DNA of 32,772 bases from Deltaproteobacteria bacterium. GTDB lineage: Bacteria; Desulfobacterota; DSM-4660; Desulfatiglandales; HGW-15. The stretch spans positions 1 to 32,772 of the forward strand of contig JAFDEE010000066.1 of the NCBI GenBank assembly GCA_019310525.1, written 5' to 3'. A program made the position numbers and the translations under genes. A model generated the notes under the pieces. The model did no database searches. It was not told where the DNA came from and saw only the letters and a program-made list of their open reading frames with translations. Positions 24,237 through 31,729 of the stretch are shown piece after piece (the first letter of the stretch is position 1; each line of letters begins with the position of its first letter).

Positions 24237-25409
24237 TCATTGTTTGAGTTTTTCATAGACCGCGCATCCCTGCTCATACCCCAGATTGCAGGCTTGTTTG
24301 GCATCTTCCAGGGCCTTTGCCCGCTCGCCAGTCCTGTAAAGACACTCCCCCCGCTGGTAATAGGTCCATCCGTTTTGAGGCTTGAGTTCGATCGATTTGT
24401 TCAGATAACGTATGGCCCGTTCGTATTCTCCCCTTTGGGCGTAGAGCCAGCCCAGATTGTCGTAGGCAGGAGAATAAGAGGCGTTCAGCCGAACGGTTCT
24501 TTCAAAGTCCCGGATGGCCTCCTCCCCTTTCCCCATCTGGATCTTCAAGCGTCCGCGCCAGTAAAATACCTGGTACCTTTCCGGATCCAGCCGTGCTGCC
24601 TGATCATATTCCCTGAGGGCCTCCTCCAGGCGTTTTTCCCTAAAAAGTCGGTGTCCTCGGAGAAGGTGTTCTTTGTATGGAGATATACTCTCGTTGGAAC
24701 TGGAGTGGCTGACCTTTCTTGCGGTCCGGGTGGACGAAGATACCAGGAGGACCTTGTTCCTTCCTTTCGGGTCATTGCAATAGGCGGAGACCACCCGCCA
24801 GGATCCCTGGATTTTCGCCAACCGGACATGGACGGTGGTGGATCCGCTGTTTCCCTTGACTCCGATGGAGAATCGGGCACGGCCCCTCCCCCGCTTCTCT
24901 TCATAGGATCCTTCGGGGAGGAATCCGAAGGATGGATTGCTCCCCACAATCTTCCGGACCTCCCTGTTACCTTTGATAAACGTTTTGGCCGTTCTGTAGG
25001 CCTCTGAATTGTGGATCCCGAAGAGGAAGAGAAACACGGCGGCGGCCACTACCAGGGAAAAGATTGCGGCGGTACCGATCCCGGCGATTTTCAAGACGCG
25101 CCTTACCTCGGGCGCCTTACGAACCGGGGAAGAAACATCCAGGGGTTCGAAGGATTCCTTTTCTGGTTCTTCCTCGGGGAGATAGCCGCAGGTCTGGCAT
25201 CCTTCCGGAGAGAACCGATCAGCGCCGCACCGGGGGCACTGGTGGCTTTTTTCATCTCCTGAAAAGGGCTCCTCCCTCCGGACATCGAAGCCTTCGATCG
25301 CGACCAGAGGGACACCGCACCGTTTGCAGTTTTCGGGAATCCCCGTTTTCCTCACACCCTTGTCCCGAGTGCTGTATGTCTTGTTGCACAGGGGGCAGAT
25401 CCGTTCCAT
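24237..25409 (-). CDS. Zinc-ribbon, membrane, Coa1-like and TPR repeat protein
   Basis: 390 residues. Two zinc ribbons occur first (Cys5, Cys8, Cys28, Cys31 and Cys58, Cys61, Cys71, Cys74). One membrane helix follows at about 108-131. Residues about 135-212 (YRTAKTFIKGNREVRKIVGS ... GSWRVVSAYC) resemble the Coa1 (cytochrome oxidase assembly) domain. Residues about 245-385 are TPR repeats (GHRLFREKRLEEALREYDQA, ... NLGWLYAQRGEYERAIRYLN). The zinc ribbons are predicted cytoplasmic and the TPR part periplasmic. GGGAGGTAGG precedes ATG 25409. It is probably a scaffold or assembly factor. The Coa1 match is by pattern only; no oxidase genes are nearby. Confidence 0.8.
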   Translation of the reverse strand: MERICPLCNKTYSTRDKGVRKTGIPENCKRCGVPLVAIEGFDVRREEPFSGDEKSHQCPRCGADRFSPEGCQTCGYLPEEEPEKESFEPLDVSSPVRKAPEVRRVLKIAGIGTAAIFSLVVAAAVFLFLFGIHNSEAYRTAKTFIKGNREVRKIVGSNPSFGFLPEGSYEEKRGRGRARFSIGVKGNSGSTTVHVRLAKIQGSWRVVSAYCNDPKGRNKVLLVSSSTRTARKVSHSSSNESISPYKEHLLRGHRLFREKRLEEALREYDQAARLDPERYQVFYWRGRLKIQMGKGEEAIRDFERTVRLNASYSPAYDNLGWLYAQRGEYERAIRYLNKSIELKPQNGWTYYQRGECLYRTGERAKALEDAKQACNLGYEQGCAVYEKLKQ

Positions 25410-25498
25410 TCCTACCTCCCGCTGAGATGTTTACCTTTTACTGATCAAGGTTCCCTGTATGACTTCGACCGGCAACCCTCTTGTAATCCCGGGTCATA

Positions 25499-25858
25499 TC
25501 AACTGTTGTCCTGGTAAAGAAACCGGGCGATTTCCCCGGCGATCTCACAGGCCAGGAAATAGCCCCAGAAAGTTTTCCCGGCCAAAATGGGATGCCGTTG
25601 CCCTGCCATATCGATGGCCTCGACGAAAATTTCGTGGCCTTCCTCCTTATGCGGTGCGGCATAACAGGCCAACCGGTGAAACCTTGGAATCTCCATGTCT
25701 TCCTCGCCCTGGGCCTCGAGGTATTCAAGTTTGTCGAAGAGTCGGAGTTCAGTCAGGTAGACAACAGCAGCCCTGCAGGTTTCGCCGTAAGTGGCCATGC
25801 GGGCGAATCGGGATTCGCCATCCGCCTCTGGAATCCATTTTTCTATCTCAAATTTCAT
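25499..25858 (-). CDS. Conserved-looking soluble protein, function unknown
   Basis: 119 residues, not recognised. It starts at ATG 25858, preceded by ACGAGGAAAA; a longer frame to 25945 adds 29 unlikely residues. It is soluble, acidic and mixed alpha/beta by appearance, with Cys at YGETCRAAV, ACYAAP and ACEIAG, and an aromatic-rich C-terminal helix (KTFWGYFLACEIAGEIARFLY). It is encoded in the same direction as the zinc-ribbon/TPR gene 89 bp downstream, with which it could form an operon. No catalytic motif is evident. Confidence 0.6.
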   Translation of the reverse strand: MKFEIEKWIPEADGESRFARMATYGETCRAAVVYLTELRLFDKLEYLEAQGEEDMEIPRFHRLACYAAPHKEEGHEIFVEAIDMAGQRHPILAGKTFWGYFLACEIAGEIARFLYQDNS

Positions 25859-26168
25859 CACGATTTTCCTCGTAAAGACACCAGGTTGCGCGCCGGTCGC
25901 CCCCTCCTTCGTTCCGAATGAAGTCAAAGATGGTTGCTTTACCACCGCACCGTGTCAATTTCAAAAATTTAATCGGACAGGAGAGGGAATCCCTTGATTC
26001 CTTTTCCCCTTCTCCGTCCGTTTTCCATTTTTCGTTGTACCTAAATAAAACGATCTCATTAAAATTTTGAAACGCTCAGTTTAGGTTGTAGTCTTCAGGG
26101 TTGCGGTCGAGGGCCTATACATCGGGAGGGAACAATCAGGAGATGTGGTTGGATACTTTCGGGCGGGA
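25859..26168. other. Gap between the unknown gene and the nitroreductase gene
   Basis: No gene supported. It holds the second copy of the CCTAAA...TTTAGG repeat. The rest shows nothing I can name. Confidence 0.4.
26040..26085. repeat. 46-bp CCTAAA...TTTAGG palindromic repeat, copy B
   Basis: It is the same sequence as copy A at 18.46 kb apart from one inserted base and two changes: CCTAAATAAAAC, then AAAATTTT at the centre, then GAAACGCTCAGTTTAGG. Located between minus-strand genes, about 85 bp beyond the nitroreductase stop, where it might act as a terminator-like structure. Confidence 0.75.
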
Positions 26169-26705
26169 TCAGGCATTTCTGCTGCCGTATTTTTCAAAGT
26201 GAATCTTCTGGTAATCCAGGCTCTCTTTTGGATGCGGGTCCTTTTTTTCCCCTGGATAGCCCAGGGCCACGATGGATTCCACCTCAAAGCCGTCTGGGAG
26301 TCCCAGCAGTTCAGCCACATAGGCCTTCGAAGTGGTGTTTGGGTCATGCATCCTCTCGCGGATTTGGATCCAGCATCCTCCCAGACCGAGGGATTCCGCC
26401 GCCAGCAGAATGTATATCGACGCAATGGAGGCGTCTTCGATCCATACATCGCAACGGGAGGGATCGGCGCATACCACGACGGCCGCCGGCGCATTCTTTA
26501 AAAAGGCCGATCCGTGGGGTTTGGCCTCAGCGAGTTTGGCAAGAAGTTCCCGGTTCCTTACAAGGATGAACTCCCATGGTTTGCGGTCCATGGAGGAGGG
26601 GGAGCGAAGCGCTGCTTCCAGGATCCTGTCCAATTTTTCCTGTTCGACGTCCTTGTCCTGGAACTTCCTGATACTCCTTCTTTTGCTGGCAAGGTCAAGA
26701 AACAT
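26169..26705 (-). CDS. Nitroreductase-family FMN oxidoreductase
   Basis: 178 residues, the usual size. FMN-contacting RRSIRKFQDKDV is at the N-terminus, followed by ILEAALRSPSSMDRKPWEFI, then ASIASIYILLAAESLGLGGCWI and a C-terminal IVALGYPGEKKDPHP. Members reduce nitro compounds, flavins or quinones, or dehalogenate, using NAD(P)H. I chose ATG 26705, preceded by GGAG, over a start at 26927 whose extra 74 residues contain no family sequence. No partner gene lies nearby. Confidence 0.9.
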   Translation of the reverse strand: MFLDLASKRRSIRKFQDKDVEQEKLDRILEAALRSPSSMDRKPWEFILVRNRELLAKLAEAKPHGSAFLKNAPAAVVVCADPSRCDVWIEDASIASIYILLAAESLGLGGCWIQIRERMHDPNTTSKAYVAELLGLPDGFEVESIVALGYPGEKKDPHPKESLDYQKIHFEKYGSRNA

Positions 26706-27011
26706 GGGAGATCTCCATCTCTGGTGGTTCATAGAAAGGCACCCATCCGAGCAGGGCCCGGTGAAATAAGGGCAGGATTCCACTTCTCTCAAGCGGCACC
26801 TTTGACACCCTTTTTCGCCCAATCTCCTGAAGGGTCTGAATACCGCGTCATGATGGCCGCGAAAAACACCTCGTGCCCAATATGGGATGATAGGCAAACG
26901 TGGGGACGGTGTCAACAGAGAGCCCATTGGAGATTATAATCCCCTCGTTTTTGTTTCAACAGCCGGGTTAAAGGTTTGTATGACTTGAATTTTGTGTAAA
27001 CGATCGTGAAT

Positions 27012-27232
27012 CCAGATTATGCATTACAAATTTTGAAAGAAGTTATTTATTGAATGATTATAGACTGCTGGATATCTTTCCGGATCAGATTACATTCACC
27101 AAAAAGGTGAAGTCAGAAGACATCGAATTTATTCAAAATTTGTCACCCTTCGGGATTGCCGATTTTGCCGAATCTGCTGCGTTGTAATTGCGGCCTTGTA
27201 TCTTCGGCAAACTTGCCATTTGCATAATCTGG
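27012..27232. repeat. 221-bp segment bounded by a 12-bp inverted repeat
   Basis: CCAGATTATGCA at 27012-27023 is the exact complement of TGCATAATCTGG at 27221-27232. A related CTGGATTATGC follows at about 27261. The interior is AT-rich on the left and has no gene. It could be a second kind of miniature element or a chance pair; no target duplication was found. Confidence 0.35.
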
Positions 27233-27304
27233 GTTGAACCCTTTAAAGATTTAAATTACTCTGGATTATGCTCGCCGCCTTTGGTGGGTTAAACTCTTTT
27301 GATA

Positions 27305-27324
27305 CCCCGCTGCTTGCAGCGGGG
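27305..27324. repeat. Intact CCCCGCTGC/GCAGCGGGG hairpin repeat
   Basis: CCCCGCTGC (27305-27313), a TT loop and GCAGCGGGG (27316-27324) make a 9-bp perfect palindrome followed by AGCTTCAT. A decayed copy lies at 3.93 kb with the same flanking GCTTCAT. It ends 14 bases before the start codon of the next gene and overlaps its likely ribosome binding site GGGGAG. Confidence 0.65.
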
Positions 27325-27338
27325 AGCTTCATGGAAAA

Positions 27339-27854
27339 ATGTCAGGGGTATTGAAAATCGTCTCCGGGGGGCAGACCGGTGTCGACCGGGCCGCCCTGGA
27401 TGTGGCCATAAAACTCGGGATTCCCCATGGAGGTTGGGTTCCCGCGGGAAGACGGGCGGAGGACGGTCGGGTACCCGCCTTCTATCAGCTCAAGGAAACA
27501 CCCCTCAGTGGCTATCCCGAAAGGACCAGGAGAAACGTGGTGGATTCAGATGGGACCTTGATAATCTCCAGGGGAGGGCTTAAGGGAGGGTCAGCCTTGA
27601 CCCGGGAACTGGCAAGGCGCAACAAAAGACCGTGGCTTCATGTGGATCTGCAGAGATTCGCCGTTCAAGAGGCTGCAGAACGTATCCAAGAATGGATCCA
27701 ACAACAGCGGGTGAGAATCCTGAACGTGGCTGGCCCCAGGGCCAGTCAGGATCCGGAGATTTACAATCTCGCCTCCATGGTCCTCATGACCTGTTTTGGC
27801 AGGGAGAAAAGGAGTGACAGGGGATCCCGGGCGGGCGGCGGTAAACGACTTTGA
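27339..27854 (+). CDS. cpYpsA-like SLOG-family protein (putative molybdenum carrier type)
   Basis: 171 residues. IVSGGQTGVDRAALDVAI at the N-terminus, GGWVPAGRRAEDGRVP, and a later GTLIISRGGLKGGSALTRELARRN are the signature of the circularly permuted YpsA group, often labelled putative molybdenum carrier. These are Rossmann-like nucleotide-binding proteins; their real ligand is generally unproven. ATG 27339 is the start, with the ribosome site next to the hairpin repeat. It is followed 88 bp later by the NfeD-like gene, with a possible weak terminator between. Confidence 0.82.
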   Translation: MSGVLKIVSGGQTGVDRAALDVAIKLGIPHGGWVPAGRRAEDGRVPAFYQLKETPLSGYPERTRRNVVDSDGTLIISRGGLKGGSALTRELARRNKRPWLHVDLQRFAVQEAAERIQEWIQQQRVRILNVAGPRASQDPEIYNLASMVLMTCFGREKRSDRGSRAGGGKRL

Positions 27855-27882
27855 GGTAAGAGGTATATCGTTTCGGCGCTTT

Positions 27883-27928
27883 CTCCGGGCCAGGAACCCT
27901 ACCCCGGAGCCCCCGGAGCGGGTTTTTT
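27883..27928 (+). terminator. Weak candidate terminator after the cpYpsA-like gene
   Basis: CTCCGGG (27883-27889) can pair with CCCGGAG (27912-27918), followed by CGGG and six Ts (27923-27928). The loop is long and includes a tandem 9-mer (CCCCGGAGC twice), so alternative pairings compete. It overlaps the leader of the next gene. Confidence 0.25.
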
Positions 27929-27942
27929 GCGAGGATGCTTTA

Positions 27943-28389
27943 ATGCGACAAGCGGGAAAAAAGTCGAGCAGGGAAAGGATCCCGGGGCGGACTATTGTGA
28001 AGTATGCACTTCTTCAGATTCCCGGTACCGTGCTCCTGGTCCTGGTCCTTATTCTCGTTAAACGCTGGGTGCAATACCCGCAATGGCTTTACTATGGAAT
28101 TATCGGAATCTGGGTGGCCAAGGATATCATCCTTTTTCCCTTCCTTTGGCGGGCCTATGATTCGAGGGGCGGGGAGGTCGGGCACGATATGATCGGCGCC
28201 CGTGGAATAGCAGAAGAGAGGCTCGATCCCGAGGGGTACGTACGGGTGCGGGGTGAGCTGTGGAGGGCCCAAGTGCGGAGAAACAGCCCGCCAATAGAAA
28301 AGGGCAGCAACGTTCGTGTATGGGAGATTCAAGGGCTCACCCTCCTGGTGGACCTTGAAAGTCCCTCGAGACCCGAGGCTCGGGTCTAA
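27943..28389 (+). CDS. NfeD-like membrane protein with C-terminal OB-fold
   Basis: 148 residues from ATG 27943, preceded by GAGG. Two membrane helices come first (about residues 20-38 YALLQIPGTVLLVLVLILV and 45-66 QWLYYGIIGIWVAKDIILFP). They are followed by MIGARGIAEERLDPEGYVRVRGELWRA and GSNVRVWEIQGLTLLVDL, the OB-fold typical of NfeD proteins. NfeD partners stomatin-like or SPFH proteins and ClpP-type proteases in membrane quality control, but neither is encoded here. I rejected a longer start at 27796 that overlaps the previous gene. Confidence 0.8.
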   Translation: MRQAGKKSSRERIPGRTIVKYALLQIPGTVLLVLVLILVKRWVQYPQWLYYGIIGIWVAKDIILFPFLWRAYDSRGGEVGHDMIGARGIAEERLDPEGYVRVRGELWRAQVRRNSPPIEKGSNVRVWEIQGLTLLVDLESPSRPEARV

Positions 28390-28481
28390 AAGCTCAAAAG
28401 GAGTGCAGGAGAGGATCCCTGCGTACTGTTTTTCCCTTGCCCGGTGCTATTGCTATCAAGAAAAAAGATGAGGAAAGGAGA

Positions 28482-28922
28482 ATGAAAGGCGAATTCAACT
28501 TCTGGAACCACCATTCACGGAATTATCTGGAGATGGCCTTCCGGGCGGACAGGCATGAAACCCTGGCCAGCCCGGACGGACACGGGTTCAACAAGGGAGT
28601 GTGCGGAGATTCGGTGGAAATGTTTGTTACGGTCAAGGAAGGCCGCATTGAAACCGTTACCTTTCGTGTGAACGGTTGTATGAATACGAATGCCTGCGCC
28701 AACACGGTTGCACACTTGGCCGAAGGGAAAACCCTGGAAGAGGCCTGGGAGATAACCCCGCAGGATGTCATCGATTTTCTCGAAACCCTGCCCGAGCAGA
28801 GTACCCATTGCGCCGAATTGGCTGTCGGGGCCTTTTACCTGGCCCTTAGAAACCTGGAGGAGGGCGATGCCAAGGCCCACGAACTCCATTCCGGAAGCAA
28901 AGAAGGCAGTTCCCAGGTATGA
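28482..28922 (+). CDS. IscU/NifU N-terminal-type Fe-S scaffold-like protein
   Basis: 146 residues. The IscU fold shows KGVCGDSVEMFVTVKEGRIETVTF, then NGCMNTNACANTVAHL, then STHCAELAVGAFYLAL. Cys41, Cys66 and Cys110 correspond to the three scaffold cysteines, and Cys72 is extra. It would hold a nascent Fe-S cluster or serve as a related carrier. ATG 28482 has GAGGAAAGGAG upstream. Its stop overlaps the next start by 4 bases (ATGA), so the pair is probably translationally coupled. No cysteine desulfurase is adjacent. Confidence 0.87.
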   Translation: MKGEFNFWNHHSRNYLEMAFRADRHETLASPDGHGFNKGVCGDSVEMFVTVKEGRIETVTFRVNGCMNTNACANTVAHLAEGKTLEEAWEITPQDVIDFLETLPEQSTHCAELAVGAFYLALRNLEEGDAKAHELHSGSKEGSSQV

Positions 28923-30103
28923 CTAAAAAGGATCGGTCCCTCTCATCCCGGTTGTCCCTCCTTCGGTGCGAGAACTATCGTTTACCGGAACTGGAGGAAA
29001 GGCTGGGGGAAGGGTTTGCCGGTATCGGGTTTGATCGAACGTTCCTGCGGGGCCGTCGGGTGCTCATCAAGCCCAATCTGTTGAGCGCCAGTCCCCCTGA
29101 GACCGCCATCGTCACCCACCCGGAGTTTTTCAGGGCCGTATTGCGGTTCGTCAAGAACGGGGGTGGGCGGCCGATCCTGGTGGAGTCCCCCGCATTCCAG
29201 CCCTTGAAAAAGGTCCTGGAAAAGACGGGATATGGGCGGGTGCTTGAGGAGGAGGGGTGTGAGGTGGCGGACACGCGGGAGACTTCTACGCTTTTCTATG
29301 AAGAGGGCAGGGGCTTTAGGCGGTTCGAATTGCCAAAAGCCCTTTTCGAGGCGGACTTGGTCCTCAACTTGCCCAAGTTCAAGACCCACAGCCTCACCTA
29401 TATTACGGGCGCCGTCAAGAACCTCTTCGGTTTCATCCATGGTCTCGCGAAATCCCGGTGGCATGTCAGGGCCCCCTCCAGGGAGACCTTTTCCGGCTTT
29501 TTGCTGGATCTCTATGAGGCCCTCTTGAATGGATTCGAACATCCAAAGCCCTTTATCCATGTGATGGATGCCGTACTGGCCATGGAAGGAGAGGGACCCG
29601 GCCGGAAAGGTCGGCCAAAGAAAGTGGGGGCCATGATCCTGGGAGAAGACGCCTTGGCTGTGGATGCCCTGGCCGTCGAACTGGTGGGCCTGGATCCGCG
29701 TAAGGTTCCCATGCTTCTTTTGGGCAGAGAACGGGGCCTGGGCGAGACCCTGCTTGAAAGATATAAATTAACCCATTTAAATCCAGGTGATTTTGAAATC
29801 AAGGGTTTCCAACCGAGCAGTTCTGCAAACCGTTTCGACCTGGGCCACTGGCCCACCAATACCAGTTTTTTCAAGAACTTGTTCATTGAAAGGCCGATTC
29901 CCTCAGAGCAGCGCTGCACCCTCTGTTACCGGTGCATGGCTATCTGTCCCGCAGAAGCCATTGAAAGGGCGGCAAATGGTGAAGCGGTTCCCCGGTACGA
30001 CTACGGGAAATGTATTCGTTGCTATTGTTGCATGGAGATTTGCCCGGAGGGCGCTGTTCTTCTCAAACGCGGGCGGCTCCAGTGGGTATTTGGAAGGAGT
30101 TGA
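28919..30103 (+). CDS. DUF362 protein fused to a 2[4Fe-4S] ferredoxin domain
   Basis: 394 residues. The DUF362 part covers about 45-300: RRVLIKPNLLSASPP, FRAVLRFVKNGGGRPILVESP and LPKFKTHSLTYITGAVKNLFGFI. The C-terminal ferredoxin has Cys333, 336, 339, 343 (CTLCYRCMAICP) and Cys365, 368, 371, 375 (CIRCYCCMEICP), enough for two [4Fe-4S] clusters. DUF362-ferredoxins are widespread in anaerobes with poorly known roles in electron transfer or cofactor chemistry. It overlaps the scaffold-like gene by 4 bp, suggesting the scaffold could serve this protein. The SHMT-like gene follows 63 bp later. Confidence 0.9.
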   Translation: MTKKDRSLSSRLSLLRCENYRLPELEERLGEGFAGIGFDRTFLRGRRVLIKPNLLSASPPETAIVTHPEFFRAVLRFVKNGGGRPILVESPAFQPLKKVLEKTGYGRVLEEEGCEVADTRETSTLFYEEGRGFRRFELPKALFEADLVLNLPKFKTHSLTYITGAVKNLFGFIHGLAKSRWHVRAPSRETFSGFLLDLYEALLNGFEHPKPFIHVMDAVLAMEGEGPGRKGRPKKVGAMILGEDALAVDALAVELVGLDPRKVPMLLLGRERGLGETLLERYKLTHLNPGDFEIKGFQPSSSANRFDLGHWPTNTSFFKNLFIERPIPSEQRCTLCYRCMAICPAEAIERAANGEAVPRYDYGKCIRCYCCMEICPEGAVLLKRGRLQWVFGRS

Positions 30104-30166
30104 AAGCCCGGTTTGATTCTCGATGAAAGGATTATCCGGGGGCCCTTGCCATGAAGGAGAGGAAGA

Positions 30167-31435
30167 ATGAACCGATTGCGTCAGGTGGATCCCGAGATCG
30201 CGGCGGCCATAGAAGCGGAGGCGGTCGGTCGGGCGGAGACCATCGAACTCAATGCGGCGACCAACCTCCCGGACCCCTCGATCATTGAGGCCCAGGCCAA
30301 TGTGATGGCCCATAAAACCCTTGAGGGGTATCCCGGAAGGCGTTATCACGGGGGGCACCACAATGTTGATATCATCGAGAACCTGGCCGTGGAACGGGCT
30401 AAGCGGCTTTTCGGCGCCGAGTATGCAAACGTCCAGCCCCACTGCGGCACCCATGCCAATCTTGCGGTGTATCTTGCGGTCCTGAATCCGGGGGATGCCA
30501 TTCTTGGAATGGACCTGACCATGGGGGGGCACCTGTCCCACGGGCACGGTGCCTCATTCAGCGGGAGGTTTTTCAACGCCCACACCTATGGCCTGGACAG
30601 GGAAACAGAAGGGATCGACTATGATGGAATGAGGCGGATCGCCCGCGAGGTGCGGCCCCGGATGATCGTTTGCGGTGGGAGTTCTTATCCTCGAATCATT
30701 GATTTCAGGCGTTTCCGGGATGTGGCCGACGAAGTCGGCGCTTACCTGCTGGCCGATATCGCCCATGTAGCCGGTCTCGTGGCAGGAGGTGTCTACCCAT
30801 CCCCTGTGCCCCACGCCGATTTCGTCACCTTCACCGGATACAAGACGCTGAAAGGGGCCAGGGGAGGCGTGGTCCTTTGCAAGAGGAAATATGGGAGCCG
30901 AATCGACAGTGCGGTGTTTCCCGGGATCCAGGGTTCCATGCACGTCCATCTCATGGCGGGAAAGGCCGTCACGTTCCGGTTGGCCTCCCTGCCGGATTTC
31001 AAGGTTTATGCGGAGCAGGTCGTAAAAAATGCCCAGGCCTTGGCGGGCTGCCTTTCTGAAATGGGATACCGGATCGTCACCGGGGGAACGGACACCCACG
31101 TGGTGCTTGTGGATTTGCGCAACCAGGGGATTACCGGGGCCGAAGCGCAGGAGCGGCTCGAAGAGGCGGGGATCATCTGTAACAAGAACAGGATTCCCTT
31201 CGATCCACTGGGGGCGGACAGGACCAGCGGCATCCGGCTCGGCACCTCGGCTGTGACTGAAAGAGGTTTTCGGGAAAGCGAGATGACTCTTCTGGCCGAG
31301 ATGATGGACCGGGCCCTTTCCGGGAAATCCAGGGTTGAAGAGGTCCGGCGGGAGGTCAAAGCACTCTGCCGACATTTCCCCCTTGGGCCAGGAAACTTCC
31401 AGAACGAAACGCCGGGTCCGGGAGGCGGATGCTAG
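30167..31435 (+). CDS. Divergent serine hydroxymethyltransferase-like PLP enzyme
   Basis: 422 residues with overall SHMT (GlyA) architecture: NVQPHCGTHANLAVY, LTMGGHLSHGH, ADIAHVAGLVAGGVYP with PLP-contacting Asp197, Lys226 as the Schiff-base lysine (FTGYKTLKGARGG) and Arg357 (SGIRLGTSAVT). Several near-invariant residues differ: LIASEN is LNAATN (28-33), RYYGG is RYHGG (His61), QPHSG is QPHCG, and the His before the lysine is Tyr225. Glu53 is kept. These changes affect substrate carboxylate and folate contacts, so a different aldol-type reaction or amino acid substrate is plausible. GGAGAGGAAG precedes the ATG. It lies between DUF362-ferredoxin and a small unknown gene. Confidence 0.88.
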   Translation: MNRLRQVDPEIAAAIEAEAVGRAETIELNAATNLPDPSIIEAQANVMAHKTLEGYPGRRYHGGHHNVDIIENLAVERAKRLFGAEYANVQPHCGTHANLAVYLAVLNPGDAILGMDLTMGGHLSHGHGASFSGRFFNAHTYGLDRETEGIDYDGMRRIAREVRPRMIVCGGSSYPRIIDFRRFRDVADEVGAYLLADIAHVAGLVAGGVYPSPVPHADFVTFTGYKTLKGARGGVVLCKRKYGSRIDSAVFPGIQGSMHVHLMAGKAVTFRLASLPDFKVYAEQVVKNAQALAGCLSEMGYRIVTGGTDTHVVLVDLRNQGITGAEAQERLEEAGIICNKNRIPFDPLGADRTSGIRLGTSAVTERGFRESEMTLLAEMMDRALSGKSRVEEVRREVKALCRHFPLGPGNFQNETPGPGGGC

Positions 31436-31453
31436 GGCGGGAGAGGAGTGACC

Positions 31454-31729
31454 ATGGGTATCGGAGAAACCGGTTGTCCCGTTGGGATCCGGGACAGGCT
31501 GATCCAGGAAGAACAGGTTTCGGAAATGATCGATGAGAAAGGGATCAGGTGGCGGAAGGTCTATTTCGGAGGCGGCTCACATTTTAAGAACTGGTTGGAA
31601 CAGTGCCGGGAACTGGGCGAAGTTCGGGTGGAGGAGGTTCCCTCCGAGGGCTTCAAATGTTTCGAGCAAAGCGGTGAAAAACTCTACCGGATCTGGATGA
31701 AGGTGGAGGAAAGGAAAGATGAGCATTGA
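31454..31729 (+). CDS. 91-residue protein of unknown function
   Basis: Not recognised. ATG 31454 has GAGAGGAG five bases upstream and the gene starts 18 bp after the SHMT-like stop, so it is very likely co-transcribed. It is soluble, with Cys8, Cys49 and Cys65, an RWRKVYFGGGSHFKNWLEQC segment and an acidic/basic C-terminal helix. The spacing and tight linkage suggest it works with the SHMT-like enzyme, possibly as a small partner. No domain can be named. Confidence 0.65.
   Translation: MGIGETGCPVGIRDRLIQEEQVSEMIDEKGIRWRKVYFGGGSHFKNWLEQCRELGEVRVEEVPSEGFKCFEQSGEKLYRIWMKVEERKDEH

Larger units (their letters stand above)
26706..27338. other. Long gene-free stretch upstream of the cpYpsA-like gene
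   Basis: No gene is supported over about 630 bp. It contains a 221-bp segment bounded by a 12-bp inverted repeat and, at its right end, the intact CCCCGCTGC hairpin. TTTCAACAGCC near 26954 repeats part of the terminator-like hairpin seen at 2.69 kb. Confidence 0.45.
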
